Assembly (NCBI RefSeq): GCF_013368755.1
Contig: NC_049564.1
Span: forward strand, 4,224,001-4,288,000
DNA: 64,000 nucleotides
Direction: 5' to 3'
Source: Talaromyces rugulosus
Taxonomy: Eukaryota; Ascomycota; Eurotiomycetes; Eurotiales; Trichocomaceae
Shown here: positions 10,184 to 21,944 of the stretch, piece after piece
Layout: each line of letters starts with the position of its first letter
Position numbering within the stretch: the stretch's first letter is position 1
The notes under the pieces: model-generated
Seen by the model: only the letters and a program-made list of their open reading frames with translations
The model's database searches: none
Told to the model about the DNA's origin: nothing
Program-made: the position numbers and the translations under genes

Positions 10184-11093
10184 ATCGACCCATGCTGAAA
10201 TATCAGCTTAGCCATTCTTGCAACGGAACTTCGATGGCTAGTTGTTCCTGCCAAGAGAACTATACATTCACCTCACGAAGACATGCACCATCTATATTCT
10301 TCTTTCACTATCGAGCCTTGTCAAAGGCGCGGTAGAAGCTTTTTGCAATCTGTGTTCTATACCATGCTTTTCTTTTTGTATTTTCTACATCTTTGTATCG
10401 CAGGTATCACTTCTTTTCGGCGCTGTAACTCGGTACTTTTGACATATGCTGTTGAGCTTCGTCTTTTGGGATTACTGGTACTACTCATTTGCAAGCGAAA
10501 AGTGCGTTAACTTCTTCATCTGTGTTATTGTAAATGTCATTCTGTTTTTATTAGTACCCTTGCTCTCAAGATGTGTAAATAATCACCGAGACCAACATAG
10601 TCTTCGCCATTGATCCGGGCTACTTTTAGATATACGACATGTTATGTGAATTTTATAAATCAATAAATAATTGCTGCCACAAAACGAGTGCCTATAATGA
10701 TACCAAATACACAAACATTGAATACATACTTAATGTTTTCCTCTCTAATTATTTGTTTGAGATAACTAATTTAATAACAAATAAAGGTGATACTCGTACA
10801 TGTGCATGTGGCTATACACGGGATGCGATTCTGCCACCGCCTTTGCTCCGGTTGAGGACAGCTAAGTCAAGACTCCAGTCACCATCCAGGCGACATTTAT
10901 TACCACGTGCTTCCATAGACTTTTTCCGGCCCTTGTGAATTCTGCGCTCTCTGTGCATTACTTTGTTGTTGCCTTCTTGGTGAGTACTGCTTACACCCAC
11001 TGCCGTATATCTGTCCTCTGTTCTAATGTTTACTAGAGAGAGTACCTTGCCATTCAAGTCGCTTTTACGAAAGCACACTACACAATCTTCAAT
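10184..11093. other. Intergenic, no gene seen
   Basis: Probably the 3' UTR of the MARVEL gene followed by the Sec72 promoter. The short open frames here show no protein-like composition. AT-rich around 10640-10800. Confidence 0.5.
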
Positions 11094-11729
11094 ATGACGT
11101 CCGACATCGATAGCTACACGCAACAGGCCCTCCACCTAGATCCCACGACCAAGAGCATATCCCTCGCCACAACCGAAGGCCAGACCCCCGCGCAAGTAGA
11201 AGCAATCAATGCCGAACTCACACAGTTGAACCTGCTTCACCGAAACCTGGTCAGCCTCGAGTCTCCCAACATCCCTCCTCCCCCACTGCCCGTCAACCCG
11301 AAACGCAGCGCGCAAATCACCAAGCTGCGCGATACTGCCAATACCGCGTTTCGCAAATCCAACTACGCCGAGGCCGTCAAGCTGTATGGCTACGCGATCG
11401 ACATGGCCTACGCCCGGCTGGCGTGGGAGCCGGTCAACCTGGTCCGCGATGAACTCTCGGGGTTGTATGCAAACCGGTCGCAGGCGTACATGTCGCAGCA
11501 GATGTGGCCAGAGGCTTGGGTCGACTCCAAGTGCAGTGCCGAGTCCAAGCCCGTGGGCAACGTCAAAGCCTGGTGGCGCGGCGGGAAATGCTTGGCTGAG
11601 ATGAACCGATGGGACGAGGCGCGCGCCTGGACTGAGCAGGCCCTTGGAATTGAGGGCCCTGCTAGTGAAGGCGGTAAAGAGCTGGTCGAGTTGCTGAAGG
11701 AGATTGAAGCTGGAAGCAAGAAGGCATAG
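11094..11729 (+). CDS. SEC72: Sec72-like TPR subunit of the ER translocation complex
   Basis: A single exon encoding 211 residues. The N-terminal 70 residues include DPTTKSISLAT and a Pro-rich linker (PPPPLPVNPKRSAQ). They are followed by TPR-type helical repeats: KLRDTANTAFRKSNYAEAVKLYGYAIDMA, LYANRSQAYMSQQMWPEAWVDS, and GNVKAWWRGGKCLAEMNRWDEA. The KAWWRGGKC motif is characteristic of fungal Sec72, the cytosolic subunit of the Sec62/Sec63 post-translational translocon. No membrane segment is present, as expected. A generic TPR co-chaperone is the alternative. Confidence 0.82.
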   Translation: MTSDIDSYTQQALHLDPTTKSISLATTEGQTPAQVEAINAELTQLNLLHRNLVSLESPNIPPPPLPVNPKRSAQITKLRDTANTAFRKSNYAEAVKLYGYAIDMAYARLAWEPVNLVRDELSGLYANRSQAYMSQQMWPEAWVDSKCSAESKPVGNVKAWWRGGKCLAEMNRWDEARAWTEQALGIEGPASEGGKELVELLKEIEAGSKKA

Positions 11730-12362
11730 TCTGATAAAGTTGGATGTTTGGGGTTGTTTCTTTTGATTTTCCAATATTGTCGGTTTTCGTATTTTTGATG
11801 CCTCTTTTCTTGTCTGTTTTATTCAGGGCGATATTTTATTCATATACATTACAGATATTGTGTCATTAGCGGCGTTTGGCGATGCTTCAGAGGTATAGGG
11901 CTATCAATTGATTCCGGTCAGTGAATACAAAGATTTACGAGTTCACTGCATTACTGCCATAGTAGTATATACCATTACATGATTGAATTATTGACATATC
12001 AATAATTACCATCACAGCAAGAAAACGACAAGGGTCGCATTGCCGCTTTCTGGAACTATTCGCGATCAAATATGAGCTAACCCCGTTTCGGCAACCGGAT
12101 CCCGGCCAGTCAGAGCTAGCCGGGTTCCCCACACGAGGTTATCGCCTCGTTATCGCGCTGTAGCGTCATGGTCCCTGGTGCACCACCAGGAGGGGGCTCG
12201 CTGCACGCTGCTATTTAATACGCTTGCTGTCCCCGGGCGAGAGAGTTAGTTTTGTGTGATTATACACTTGTGCTTTTATTTTTACTTGGCTTCAACTTTT
12301 TGTACCAATTGTGTTCTACAACATTTGAATCTGCTATCCGCCGTTTTATACTTCTAAATACT
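11730..12362 (+). promoter_or_regulatory. Intergenic region, promoter of the amine oxidase
   Basis: No gene is visible. The frame of the amine oxidase is open upstream to 12252, but the protein starts best at the ATG at 12363. CTATTTAATACG near 12210 may be the TATA element. Confidence 0.4.
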
Positions 12363-14564
12363 ATGGTCGACCGCCTCAAGCAGCTGTCCTTCCAGGTCAG
12401 CGCCACGACACCGCCTCCTCATCCTCTAGATCCCTTGAGCGCATCCGAAATTGACACGGTTGTGGCCCTCATTCGGGAAAAATATGCTCCAGTCAATTTC
12501 AATGCAGTGTCCTTGGACGAGCCTCGCAAAGCAGACATGCTCGCGTGGCTTGCAAACCCGGAAAATACCCCTCCCCCTGGCCGTCGGGCTGATGTCGTCT
12601 GCATTGCCCCGCAGGGAAAAGTGTACGATGGAGTTGTTGATTTGGACAAGAAAGAAGTCGTGGAATGGAAGCACACGCCAGGCGTACAGCCCATTATCAC
12701 GATGGAAGAGCTCCAAGATGTTGAGCATATCTGTCGTCAGGATCCCAAAGTGATTGAGCAGTGCGGAATCCTGGGGATTCCACCAGAAGACATGAATAAA
12801 GTATACTGTGATCGTGAGTTGTATTTTTATATTGATGAGACCGGCTCTACTTTTGCTAATCTGCATATCGTTAGCATGGACAATTGGCTACGACGAACGC
12901 TTCGGGAGTAATGTCCGATTACAACAGGCATTGATGTACTACCGTCCACACGTCGACGACTCGCAATATGGCTATCCGCTTGACTTTTGCCCAATTTTCA
13001 ACGCTGAGACCAAGAGCATCATTCACATTGACATCCCTCCCGTGCGCCGGCCGCTCAACAAAGCCCCTCCAAACAACTATCACGTCAAGTCTATTGAAGA
13101 ATCAGGTGGATACCGCACAGATATCAAGCCCATTAACATCACACAACCTGAGGGAGTATCGTTTAAGATGAATGGTCGAGTCATTGATTGGCAAAAGTGG
13201 AATATCCACATTGGATTCAACTACCGCGAAGGCATTGTCCTAAACAACATTACATTCAACGACAAGGGAAACGTGCGCCCTGTCATGTACCGTTTGTCGT
13301 TGGCAGAGATGGTAGTTCCGTATGGAAACCCAGAGCACCCGCATCAACGCAAACATGCATTTGACTTGGGAGAATACGGTGGCGGGTACATGACCAACAG
13401 CCTGTCGCTAGGTTGCGACTGCAAGGGTGCTATCCATTATATGGACGCCGCTTTTGTAAACCGAGCGGGCGCAAGCACCGTCATCAAGAATGCTATCTGT
13501 ATTCATGAAGAAGATGCCGGGATCCTATTCAAACACACCGATTTCCGTGATGATTCAACCATTGTCACCCGTGCTCGAAAACTCGTCATCTCCCATATCT
13601 TCACTGCAGCAAACTACGAGTACTGTGTGTACTGGATATTCCATCAGGATGGCACTATCCAGCTTGACATCAAGCTGACTGGTATTCTCAACACATATTC
13701 GTTGAACCCTGGCGAGGATACCCATGGCTGGGGCACCGAAGTCTACCCTGGAGTTAATGCCCACAACCACCAGCATTTGTTTTGCTTGCGTATCGATCCG
13801 CAAATCGATGGACAGGAAAACACCATCTTCCAAGTCGATGCCGTGCGGGGACCCGGTGAAGTCGGCAGTGCCGAAAACAAATACGGAAATGCGTTTTATG
13901 CTCAAAAGACCAAATTCACAACTCCCGTCGAGGCCATGTCGGATTATAATGGAGATACCAGCCGAACGTGGGAAATTGCCAACACGAACAAGCTGAACCC
14001 GTACAGCAAGAAACCGGTATGCTACAAGCTCGTCAGCCGCGAGGTTCCTAAACTGCTACCAAAGGAGGGAGGACTGGTGTGGAAGCGGGCTGGATTCGCT
14101 CGCCATGCGGTTCACGTCACAAAATGTAAGAACTATTCATCTTCCCCCCGCCTTAAACTTTAAACGATCAATAACTCTGACAAAAATACAAAAAAAAAAT
14201 AGACGCCGACAGCCAACTCCATCCGGCCGGCCGTCACGTCCCACAAACCTCGGGCGAACCTTCAATGGGATTGCCCATGTGGATTCAAGAAACGAGCACC
14301 GAGTCCATTGACAACACCGATGTCGTCCTATGGCACACCTTTGGCCTCACACATTTCCCTTCTCCCGAAGATTTCCCTGTCATGCCCGCCGAGCCCATGA
14401 CTGTGTTGCTGCGTCCAAGGAATTTTTTCGATCGTAATCCGGCTCTGGACGTGCCGCCGAGTTACGCTCGCACTCCATCACAGGTTGCTGCTGCTGCTGC
14501 GAAGTCTGGGTGTGGATGTGATCCGAAACCCAAGGGTGATGGGAGCAGTGTGCTTGTCAAGTAG
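12363..14564 (+). CDS. Copper-containing primary-amine oxidase
   Basis: Three exons: 12363-12813, 12875-14125 and 14203-14564, giving 2064 nt and 687 residues in frame, the usual length for fungal members. The topaquinone precursor tyrosine is in NYEYC at about residue 397. The catalytic-base aspartate is in YMDAAF at about 340. Copper ligands fit the two histidines of HNHQHLF and a third in LTHFPSPEDFPVM. It oxidises primary amines to aldehydes with release of ammonia and hydrogen peroxide. No signal peptide is present, and the C-terminus SVLVK is not a peroxisomal PTS1, so a cytosolic location is likely. The C-terminal tail has an Ala run and a CGCD motif. It lies in the conserved block, with no clear partner. 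Confidence 0.95.
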
Positions 14565-15343
14565 TCAGTTGTTTAATCAGTGCTATTTCTCTTTTTTTTT
14601 TTTTTTTTCGGGGCTGTTGTTACCATTTCGAAAAGCATTGTATATATGATATATCATTAATCTAGCAAGAATTTGGACCAATCTGATACTTCAAATTGAT
14701 TTTTTTCATAGTCGAAAAGCACTCCTGCTGGCGACGTACGTAGCAGCCCTAGCCTCTGTAAAGCTACATGTGAAAACGTCAACTGAACTACAACATTGAA
14801 TATCAAATCCATCTAAACAAGGACATCATTCCACTACATACCTAAGCAACCAAGCAAAAACACCTATCCTTTAAGAACAGTAACACAGAAAAGAATAAGC
14901 ACAAAAAAAAACTCGCCATCCATGCCATCCATATTGAAAACCAAGCAACACGGGAAAAAAGCCAAGTAATATAAGGTCACATGAGAAGACAATACACCTT
15001 GAAACCTTAAATGTTTCAATCGAACCGTCAAGTAGTAGTGCCACGTATACATAGCAAAATAACAATAGAGAAGAAAAAGAAAGAAATCCCTTCCGACAAC
15101 ACCAGCCAACCTGCGAGAGAGACGAGGAAATGGACCGACAGACCGACCGCAACCAAATGCCCGGTGTGTACATACATTTGAACAAAAAAGAAACAAAGAC
15201 ATTTATGAAAGGAAAAAAAGGGATCAAAATATTTCAATGATTAGTAATGCAAACTCCTTTTTCTTTAGGAAAGTGTGAAAGGTGTAAGCCATTTACATGA
15301 TGCAAAATTCGTACAGCATTATTTTTTTTAAAAGTTTATGCGG
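14565..15343. other. Intergenic between convergent amine oxidase and CAF1 genes
   Basis: Only 3' UTR-like, AT-rich sequence with a T-run near 14591-14608 and A-runs (14900-15200). The long minus-strand open frames here are low-complexity Phe/Leu/Ser-rich and are not genes. Confidence 0.5.
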
Positions 15344-16899
15344 TCATGACTTGCCCATTTGAAATGCCCCAAAGACGCCTCCGCCGCCTCCGGAAGCCAA
15401 CGATCCCACTCCTAGCTGACTTTGTTGAGGCGTATGCGAGGTGTTTGCGGTCGATGCGTTGTTCGGGGTGCTAGGTGTTCCTGTATGAGAATAGATGGTT
15501 GCGCCGTTCAGATTTGGTGTCTGTTGTGCTTGATTTCCATAGTATGCCATCGCAGGTAGCTGTCCATTCAAGCCCCAGACTTGGCCCGAGTACTTGCTCT
15601 CATCTATTGCCCCATTGAAAACGACCTGGCGCATTTTCCAGTAAATCTCACCCGTCACCAAAGAATCAGAGCCGGCCTGGTGGGCGATTCCAACTCGTTT
15701 GACACCAAGCTCGTCGGCAATATCTTGCAGACCTGATTTTTGACCCAGGTTATTGATGATCTGGAGCGCCGCGGGTGTCAGTGGGGAATCATTGACAGCT
15801 TGGTTCCGTCCAGCGTGTTTCATGAGGTATTTGATGTCGTATAACGATGGGAAGAAGATATTCAGAAGCTTGTGAAACTCCTCTTCGTCATCCGGCAAAG
15901 CTTTGCAAAGCATGATCTTCATCAGGTAGCCAAAATCGTAGCCAGAATGGAATGATATCCAATGTACATCATCCAGCAACACCAGACCAGAACTCATCAG
16001 TAGCGAACCGAATTCAAAAGGATCAATGCCGTTCTTCTCGTGCATTGAAAAGTCGATCCCAGCCTTGGCCAGCATGCTTGTTGAGTCTTGGGCATACATG
16101 TCCTCTTCTAAGGAAAACCGGAAATTAAATTGCCATGTGCACGGCGCCGGGCCGTAATTGTTTGCATACCCTTGTCCATTCGCGTCTAGTGAAGTCGCCG
16201 GTGGGAGTTCGCCCTCTGATGAGAATAGCGTGATGCCCAGTTGGATCATTTTAAGAAGATCGACGTTACAGCGGAGAGTTTGGTAGTGGTAGTCGGCTTT
16301 TGTGGTGAAAGCTCCCATCGGTCGTGCAACGATACCTGGAAACTCGGTGTCCTAAAATGAACATCATCAGAGAAAATTCACTCAAAAAAAGGGCGTCCAA
16401 GACCTACCATGCTGATGTACGGATATCGGTCCACCAACTGCCTCAACGTAGCCATTTCTTGAGCCAGGTTATGCTTCCAGACATCGCGTATTCTCGATTT
16501 GATCGACCCGGCTTTCCCTTCTAAAACTAATCGGCCATCTTGTGTCTGATGCAGCTGCTGTTGCTGCTGCATTTGTGCTCCCCGAACAAACCCCATCTGT
16601 GCTGCATGGCTAGCAAGCCCAGTGCCGTTGCCGGCGTCACCAGCGCCGCCAAACCCGCCCATTGACACGCCATTTGTCACTGCCGATGTAGCAAGTCCAA
16701 ATGGATTCAAGTTCGAGTTTGAACTGGCTGCGGCGAAGCCAGGGTGACCTAAAGAAGGAGGGGGAAGTCCAGGGTTGACGGATTGTGTGTGAGCGGCATG
16801 GTGTTGTGTCTGCTGTTGTTGTAACTGATGGGCTTGCTGGAGGTGGGCGAATGGCGCATTCAAGGCGGATGGCCCGTATCTGCCCACGGGCGGTGGCAT
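15344..16899 (-). CDS. POP2: CCR4-NOT deadenylase subunit CAF1/POP2
   Basis: Two exons on the minus strand: 16899-16408 and 16351-15344, giving 1500 nt and 499 residues in frame, with a 56-bp intron between. Residues 1-125 are a Gln/His/Gly-rich disordered extension. The DEDD exonuclease follows: DTEFPG just after the splice (about 165), HSGYDFGYL, and HQAGSDSLVT. These supply the metal-binding acidic residues of the 3'-5' poly(A) exonuclease. The C-terminal tail is Ser/Thr/Gly-rich. It shortens mRNA tails in the cytoplasm as part of CCR4-NOT. The frame is open a little upstream of 16899, so the exact start is not certain. It is divergent from NDUFB3. Confidence 0.93.
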
Positions 16900-17463
16900 T
16901 TTACTATCGGCAATCCAATCTTCTGTATACGGAGGGGTTGGCGAATGGATCGGGCATGAAGGCACTCGAGAGCAAGATTGACCACCTGGCCGCGCTGATA
17001 ACTGGCAGCTGTAGAAGCTCGCAAAATGTTCAGATCGTCACTGTCTGTCAGGAAGGAAAAGAAAGTTGCCTTGTGGTTGTATGCAGTCGAAGAACTGGCT
17101 CAGCAACCTCGCCGAGTTCTGGTGCTTGAGCTTTGCGCAGGGTTGGTTGGTTGAGCTGGCGCCAGTCGGCGCTCGTAATCCTGAAAGCGTGCAGCGCCCG
17201 ATCTGGTTTAGCCCGTGTTCACGTGCCCTGTGCGGCCAAATGCCAAGCCTCCTCCCAGCTTCAACCTTCCGCTTCGACTTAACGCTCGACGTCCAGCTTG
17301 GCTTCAAAACCAAAAAACAATAATCCAAGCTCCTGGGATACTCCGTCGCCTGCTGCAATTCTGGGCACAGGGCCTTTCCGGTCGCTTCCAACCTCTCGCT
17401 TTCAATTGGCTATCCCCATCACCACCAATCTGGTCCGCGCCGTACCGCATCATCTCCTTCAAA
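16900..17463. promoter_or_regulatory. Divergent promoter of CAF1 and NDUFB3
   Basis: A shared 564-bp region between two housekeeping genes. No coding signal or clear TATA was seen. Confidence 0.45.
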
Positions 17464-17804
17464 ATGCCTTCCCGAAACCCCACCGGCTTTGATATCAACG
17501 AATTCAAGGCCGCGGCTAATCCGCGGTCTGTTTGGGCTAAGAAAGACCCATGGGCCCGACAGTCAGTATAATCATTTACAAAAACAATTGGCGTTACACG
17601 TTCTAACAACCGGACAGCGAGGCATGGCGATTCACAGGTCCCTTTTCGCGATGGAACCGCTTCAAGGGACTTTTCCCTGGTCTGGGAACTGCCACCGTCC
17701 TTTTCGCCGGATACTGCGTCTACGAGCACTATTTCATCCCCGCGGATCACGTTAGCCACAGCCATGGACACGCCGGTCACAGCCATGGAGAGTCTCACCA
17801 CTAG
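17464..17804 (+). CDS. NDUFB3: Mitochondrial complex I subunit NDUFB3/B12
   Basis: Two exons: 17464-17561 and 17618-17804, giving 285 nt and 94 residues in frame. The motif DPWAR-x-EAWRFTGPFSRWNRFKG is the signature of the B12 accessory subunit. It is followed by one membrane helix (GTATVLFAGYCVYEHYF). The subunit belongs to the membrane arm of NADH:ubiquinone oxidoreductase in the inner mitochondrial membrane. The tail after the helix is unusually His-rich (SHSHGHAGHSHGESHH). Confidence 0.9.
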
Positions 17805-18239
17805 TTTTGCTTTCGCTCAAGCATATCGACACAAGAGCATATTGTCAAGAACACGGCGCACGCCATTTACCGATTCATTATACACCCAGAGGCTCCATTT
17901 CAGTCGTGCTTGAGAAGCCGGCAGAACCAATTTCTTATGTGACCAGAAAAACTGGAAGACGGAGGAAACATGTACTGGTAGAAACATAAAAAATTGTCTA
18001 GGCGATGCGATTTTTTCTAGACTATATGTGAATAAGGCGCTGTGGGTGAATATTTTTCTGGGTGTCCGCTTGTGTATGTATATAGTTTCAAGGATTCTGT
18101 TCACCTCAATTCATTTCCTATTCTAGACTACATGTATGCCTGCGGCACGTCAAGCCATCAATTGATTGATGTAAAATGTAAAACTTTACATGTAAAAGCT
18201 GGAAAATGAATTTATTTATACGCGTCTAATGCACTTAAT
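17805..18239. other. Intergenic between convergent NDUFB3 and SQT1 genes
   Basis: 3' UTR sequence of both genes. It contains two TACATGTA octamers at 18129-18136 and 18187-18194, the second within CTTTACATGTAAAAG. Confidence 0.5.
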
Positions 18240-19778
18240 TTACTCTTCAAAAACAAGGGAGATGCCATCATCACCTGCAGTAACAATGCGTGTCCCACCG
18301 GCTGCGTCCTGAACAAATCCAAGGATACCACCGGATTGCTCCCCGCCTTCAGTTTCCACCAAACCAAGGTGGCCTTTCCATTCTCTGATGAATCCTTGAC
18401 CAGCTGCAGTTGTGCCACCGCGAGCATCCCATCTTCGCACTACACCGTCCAAACCGGCCGAGGTAAGAATCCAAGGCCGCCCTTGAGCAGAAGAGCTGGC
18501 AGAAGACTGTCCACGGATGGGAGGCATAGCCGGCGCAGGCTGTTGGAGAAACTCAACCTTGACAACTGCAGCGCCTTCATGGGCTTCACGGATATGTCGG
18601 CGGACTGCGAATCGGTGTGCCATATCAAAGAGACAGATGGAGCCGTCTACAGCGCCAGACGCCAGCATTGTATGGGGCGGAGAAGAGAAAGACAAGGTCT
18701 CAATGCTTTCTGACTGGGCCTGTAGAGAAGCGAGAAGGGCGCCAGCGCCCGTAGATTGCGAACCGCCAGCAGAAGACTTTGACTTGGTTTTCGTGTTATC
18801 GGATTGCAGTCGTGGTAGGCCGATGACTTTGATGTGACCCTCGGCACCACCGACAGCGACGACGGTGCCTGAAGGAGATACAGCCACAGAATACAGACCA
18901 CCTTCGACGGCAAAGCGCTGGTCTTCCGCTGTGTACCCAACCACGGCACTGGTTCCTGCAGAGTAGGAGATACCTGCAGCTGCAGCCGCGCCGAACACAT
19001 CGTAAACATAGAAACTGGCATCTTCAGACGCGGTAGCTAACAGGTTCCCATCTGGCGTCCAGGCTCCAGCGGTACAGGCCAAAGTGTGTTGAAAGAAGGT
19101 TTGAATGATCGAAATCGGTTGCGCCGAGTCCGTATGGTCGATTTTGAAGACCCAGGCACTTCCGTCACTGCCACCAATTGCAACAACGTTGCTCTTGTCC
19201 TCCTGTCCTGGATTAGATGGGCAAACAGCCATCCAGTTGATCTCCTCGACTTCCTGCGACTCAGCTACAAACTCCCATGCGAGCCCGGTCTTTTGTGGTG
19301 TTGTGTCGCGCCAGACGCGCAAACGCCCGTCGAGTCCTGCGGTCACGGCATATTCACCGCGAGGCTCCGTGAACGTAACAGCATTCACAGAGTCCGAATG
19401 ACCATCGAGCTTCTTGACTTGTTCCAGGGACTTCCTCTCGCCTCTCGGTTGCGGATTCGATTCGTAACTTTGTGGGAGCAACGGACGTTCGTCCAGCGGC
19501 GTCGAGTCGAAGATGTAGCCAGTATCGTCTCCGGATCCAGTGATCACGATGGATTTGTGCACTGGATGCTGCGCGATGCAGAAGATCGAGTCGGAGTGGT
19601 GATCAAAATGCGCGGCGGAGTCGTTCTGCAGGGTGATCTCTTCTATCTGCTGGTATTCGTCGTCCGAGTCCATGTGATGGTCGTCATCTTGCTGAAAGAC
19701 TTCTTCGGCGTCTCCCTCGTCCAGGTAAACTTCTTCCTCGCCCTCATCTTCCCGGGGGTGATCTTGAGAAGACGACAT
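18240..19778 (-). CDS. SQT1: Ribosome assembly WD40 protein SQT1
   Basis: A single exon encoding 512 residues from the ATG at 19778. The frame is open 13 codons further upstream, but MSSSQDH is the usual type of start. The N-terminus is very acidic (EGEEEVYLDEGDAEEVFQQDDD). It is followed by WD40 blades: HSDSIFCIAQHP, LDGHSDSVNAVTF, GLDGRLRVWRD, CTAGAWTPDGNLLATASED, GAVDGSICLFD and a final HLG...TAGDDGISLVFEE. This is the layout of yeast Sqt1 / human AAMP, the chaperone of ribosomal protein uL16 during 60S assembly. A related WD40 protein is the only alternative. Confidence 0.88.
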   Translation of the reverse strand: MSSSQDHPREDEGEEEVYLDEGDAEEVFQQDDDHHMDSDDEYQQIEEITLQNDSAAHFDHHSDSIFCIAQHPVHKSIVITGSGDDTGYIFDSTPLDERPLLPQSYESNPQPRGERKSLEQVKKLDGHSDSVNAVTFTEPRGEYAVTAGLDGRLRVWRDTTPQKTGLAWEFVAESQEVEEINWMAVCPSNPGQEDKSNVVAIGGSDGSAWVFKIDHTDSAQPISIIQTFFQHTLACTAGAWTPDGNLLATASEDASFYVYDVFGAAAAAGISYSAGTSAVVGYTAEDQRFAVEGGLYSVAVSPSGTVVAVGGAEGHIKVIGLPRLQSDNTKTKSKSSAGGSQSTGAGALLASLQAQSESIETLSFSSPPHTMLASGAVDGSICLFDMAHRFAVRRHIREAHEGAAVVKVEFLQQPAPAMPPIRGQSSASSSAQGRPWILTSAGLDGVVRRWDARGGTTAAGQGFIREWKGHLGLVETEGGEQSGGILGFVQDAAGGTRIVTAGDDGISLVFEE

Positions 19779-20622
19779 TTTTGTGAGGTGTTTGCGCGAA
19801 GAAAAGAGTGAGCGCAATGGAAAATCCTAAGGGACAAAAAAAAAAAAAAAAAAAAAAAAGAGGTTAAATTGAGCCGCGGGGTAAAGTTCAAGGATATCAA
19901 CTTTTTCTCCCACGCTTTTCTGGTAAAACAGACAAGGCCCGGATCAGTGTTATAACAATAGGGATATCATAAAAACATCCGAATTTTAAAAAAAATATTT
20001 GCCAGTGACCTGCAGCGTTGTATATCATTCATCCATTACTAACCAACGAGCCCCTCCAAGCTTATAAATTGACCCGGTGGCGACCAATGAATGTGGAAAT
20101 GTAGGTACCCGCATAGAAAGCCCAGCATAATTACTAATTACAGAATTCATCTTTTACACACTGCCATATAGTAGCTTTAATGCAAATACAGTCGAATATT
20201 CCTTCACGTTCCATTTTCTGAAGCTTGTAGTAATAACAAAAAAGTTCCTAGTGCCCTTTCGACCCTCACCATCTCATTTCTAACCGTCCCGGATTTCCAC
20301 AGCCGAGTAGAAATGATATTTCGAACTTGTCATGGCGAAGAGCCTTCACATATAGAGAGTTTGTAGGAGAGCATTGATGCCCTACAATAATTCAGCAATA
20401 GAATGTTTCCATACGACCCACTGTAGCCTATTCATGACGCTAAACCCAAAATGGATGCGAGGGGTCAACAAGGTTATACAGATCTGTATAACATCACATC
20501 TAAGGGAGTCTGCAAATCAGAATCTTCTACTTCTACTTGATATACTTTGAGTGCTGCCAGAACGATGAACAGCTTCTTTGATCAACCCATATAATCGAAA
20601 CAGTATTTCGCTAACGCCCCAG
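19779..20622. promoter_or_regulatory. Intergenic, SQT1 promoter and left edge of the polyketide cluster
   Basis: A run of 24 A bases at 19836-19859 (T-run on the SQT1 strand) lies about 57 bp upstream of the SQT1 start. The remaining sequence is AT-rich and holds no gene. Confidence 0.5.
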
Positions 20623-21620
20623 ATGCACGCACGCGACGTGAAGCCACCCACTCCTACTTTAGGTGCAAAGTATTTGTCGAGCCAAAACCCCATTTAGACA
20701 GCTCCGAAAGAATTATTCACCAAATTTCACATCCTGCTTCTATTGATTTAATTACCGATCGACAGGTCGTTCTTCAAAGTGACAATAGAATTCGGAAGTC
20801 TGTGAGAACTCATCTCTCCGATCTCAAGTCAGAATGGGAAATATTGGAGATAGTAAGGGCAAACACATCAATCCCTGTCCCTCATGTATACGGCTATTAC
20901 AAATCAGCCGAGTTTGAACACCTTATCCTGGAGAAGCTCCCTGGAGTAACGTTAGAGAAGACCTGGCCGGCGTTGGAAGCTCAAGAAAAGGCGAGGATAG
21001 CAGACGAGGTAGTCGCCCTTCTGGGGGAGATTCGAAAGCTGCATTCTCCGCACATTAAAACAGCCTTGCTTCATCGAAAAGCGCTTCGACCCCATATTAG
21101 AGACATTGCAGGGTTTAACCAAGAAAGGTTTGGCGAATTTTTGAACAATGAGCATATTTCTAAATATGTCTCGGCCAGAACTGATTGTTTACATTCCATG
21201 TCAAATGTGCTGTCTCATGGTGACTTGGACTGGAGCAATATACTAGTGGCTGACAAGACGGTCAGTGGTATCATTGATTGGGAATGTAGTGGCTACTTCC
21301 CAGAATATTGGGAGTGGGTAGGCATCAAACGGTTCTCAGAAACGCTAAAGTCAGATGATTCTTGGTTTCAATTATTGGAACGCAGGATGAGGCCGCCCAA
21401 ATGCACACAAAGGGAGGGGATGTGGGAGCTAGAGAAGTTACACAAGGCCCTTGGACAATACAAGCAATGGGGATTAATACCAGAAGATCGACAGGCGAAT
21501 CGCGCTCGTGGTTGGGATGAGGTTTGTAAGATAGTTGGACTTGGCTTTGAGTCTGCCCCTCCTATCGATTATGCGATCTCAACTGTACATCCATGGTGGA
21601 TTGAGAACCGTGACGAGTAA
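20623..21620 (+). CDS. Aminoglycoside-phosphotransferase-fold (APH) kinase-like protein, start unresolved
   Basis: The frame is open from 20595 to TAA-type stop at 21618-21620 and clearly codes from about 20740 onward, but it contains no in-frame ATG before the conserved part (20802 is a GTG). An ATG at 20623 would join this frame if 20663-20697 were removed; that 35-nt intron has proper GT and AG ends but is shorter than usual. Recognisable motifs are SIPVPHVYGYY, HLILEKLPG, the catalytic loop HGDLDWSNI and the metal-binding IIDWECSG. These are the APH/choline-kinase-like signatures. The substrate is unknown; such genes are numerous in fungi and often lie in or beside clusters. It is convergent with the acyl-CoA ligase. 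Confidence 0.75.
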
Positions 21621-21944
21621 TATCAATTGGAAATGCCTTTAAGCTAAGAATATTTGTGAAAAATTTCCAAAAAATCCAAAACGAAATGAATCAATCTATA
21701 CTGTATAAATCTCGTGTTATTTACATGCTCGATGGCTCATGGAACTGCCCTACTTTGCTGGCTGGGTTCGCACTTCTCTTTTTTATATAGGCCGCCTTGC
21801 CAGCAGGGCAACGAAAAGAGAGTATGCAAAACACTGAGGTGAAGGAGACAACATTTGAAACTCTTCTGTATTCTTCTTCGTGAAGTTATATACAGTATCT
21901 TCTAAAATTCTTCAATGTTGCCATCGACTTTGTATATTCCAGAT
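21621..21944. other. Short intergenic between convergent APH and ligase genes
   Basis: AT-rich 3' UTR sequence; nothing else seen. Confidence 0.45.

Noticed and set aside
12252..12362. Upstream in-frame extension of the amine oxidase
   Set aside because: The extension is hydrophobic and Cys-rich but unlike the family N-terminus; the ATG at 12363 gives the usual MVDRLKQL start, and a signal peptide would not fit this cytosolic-type enzyme.
14864..15237. Overlapping minus-strand open frames of 69-118 codons
   Set aside because: Low-complexity Phe/Leu/Ser composition from A-rich plus-strand sequence between two convergent genes; no motif or splice support.
19836..19859. Poly(A) run as evidence of a retroposed element
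   Set aside because: No adjacent element, target-site duplication or second end; it is a simple T-tract in the SQT1 promoter.
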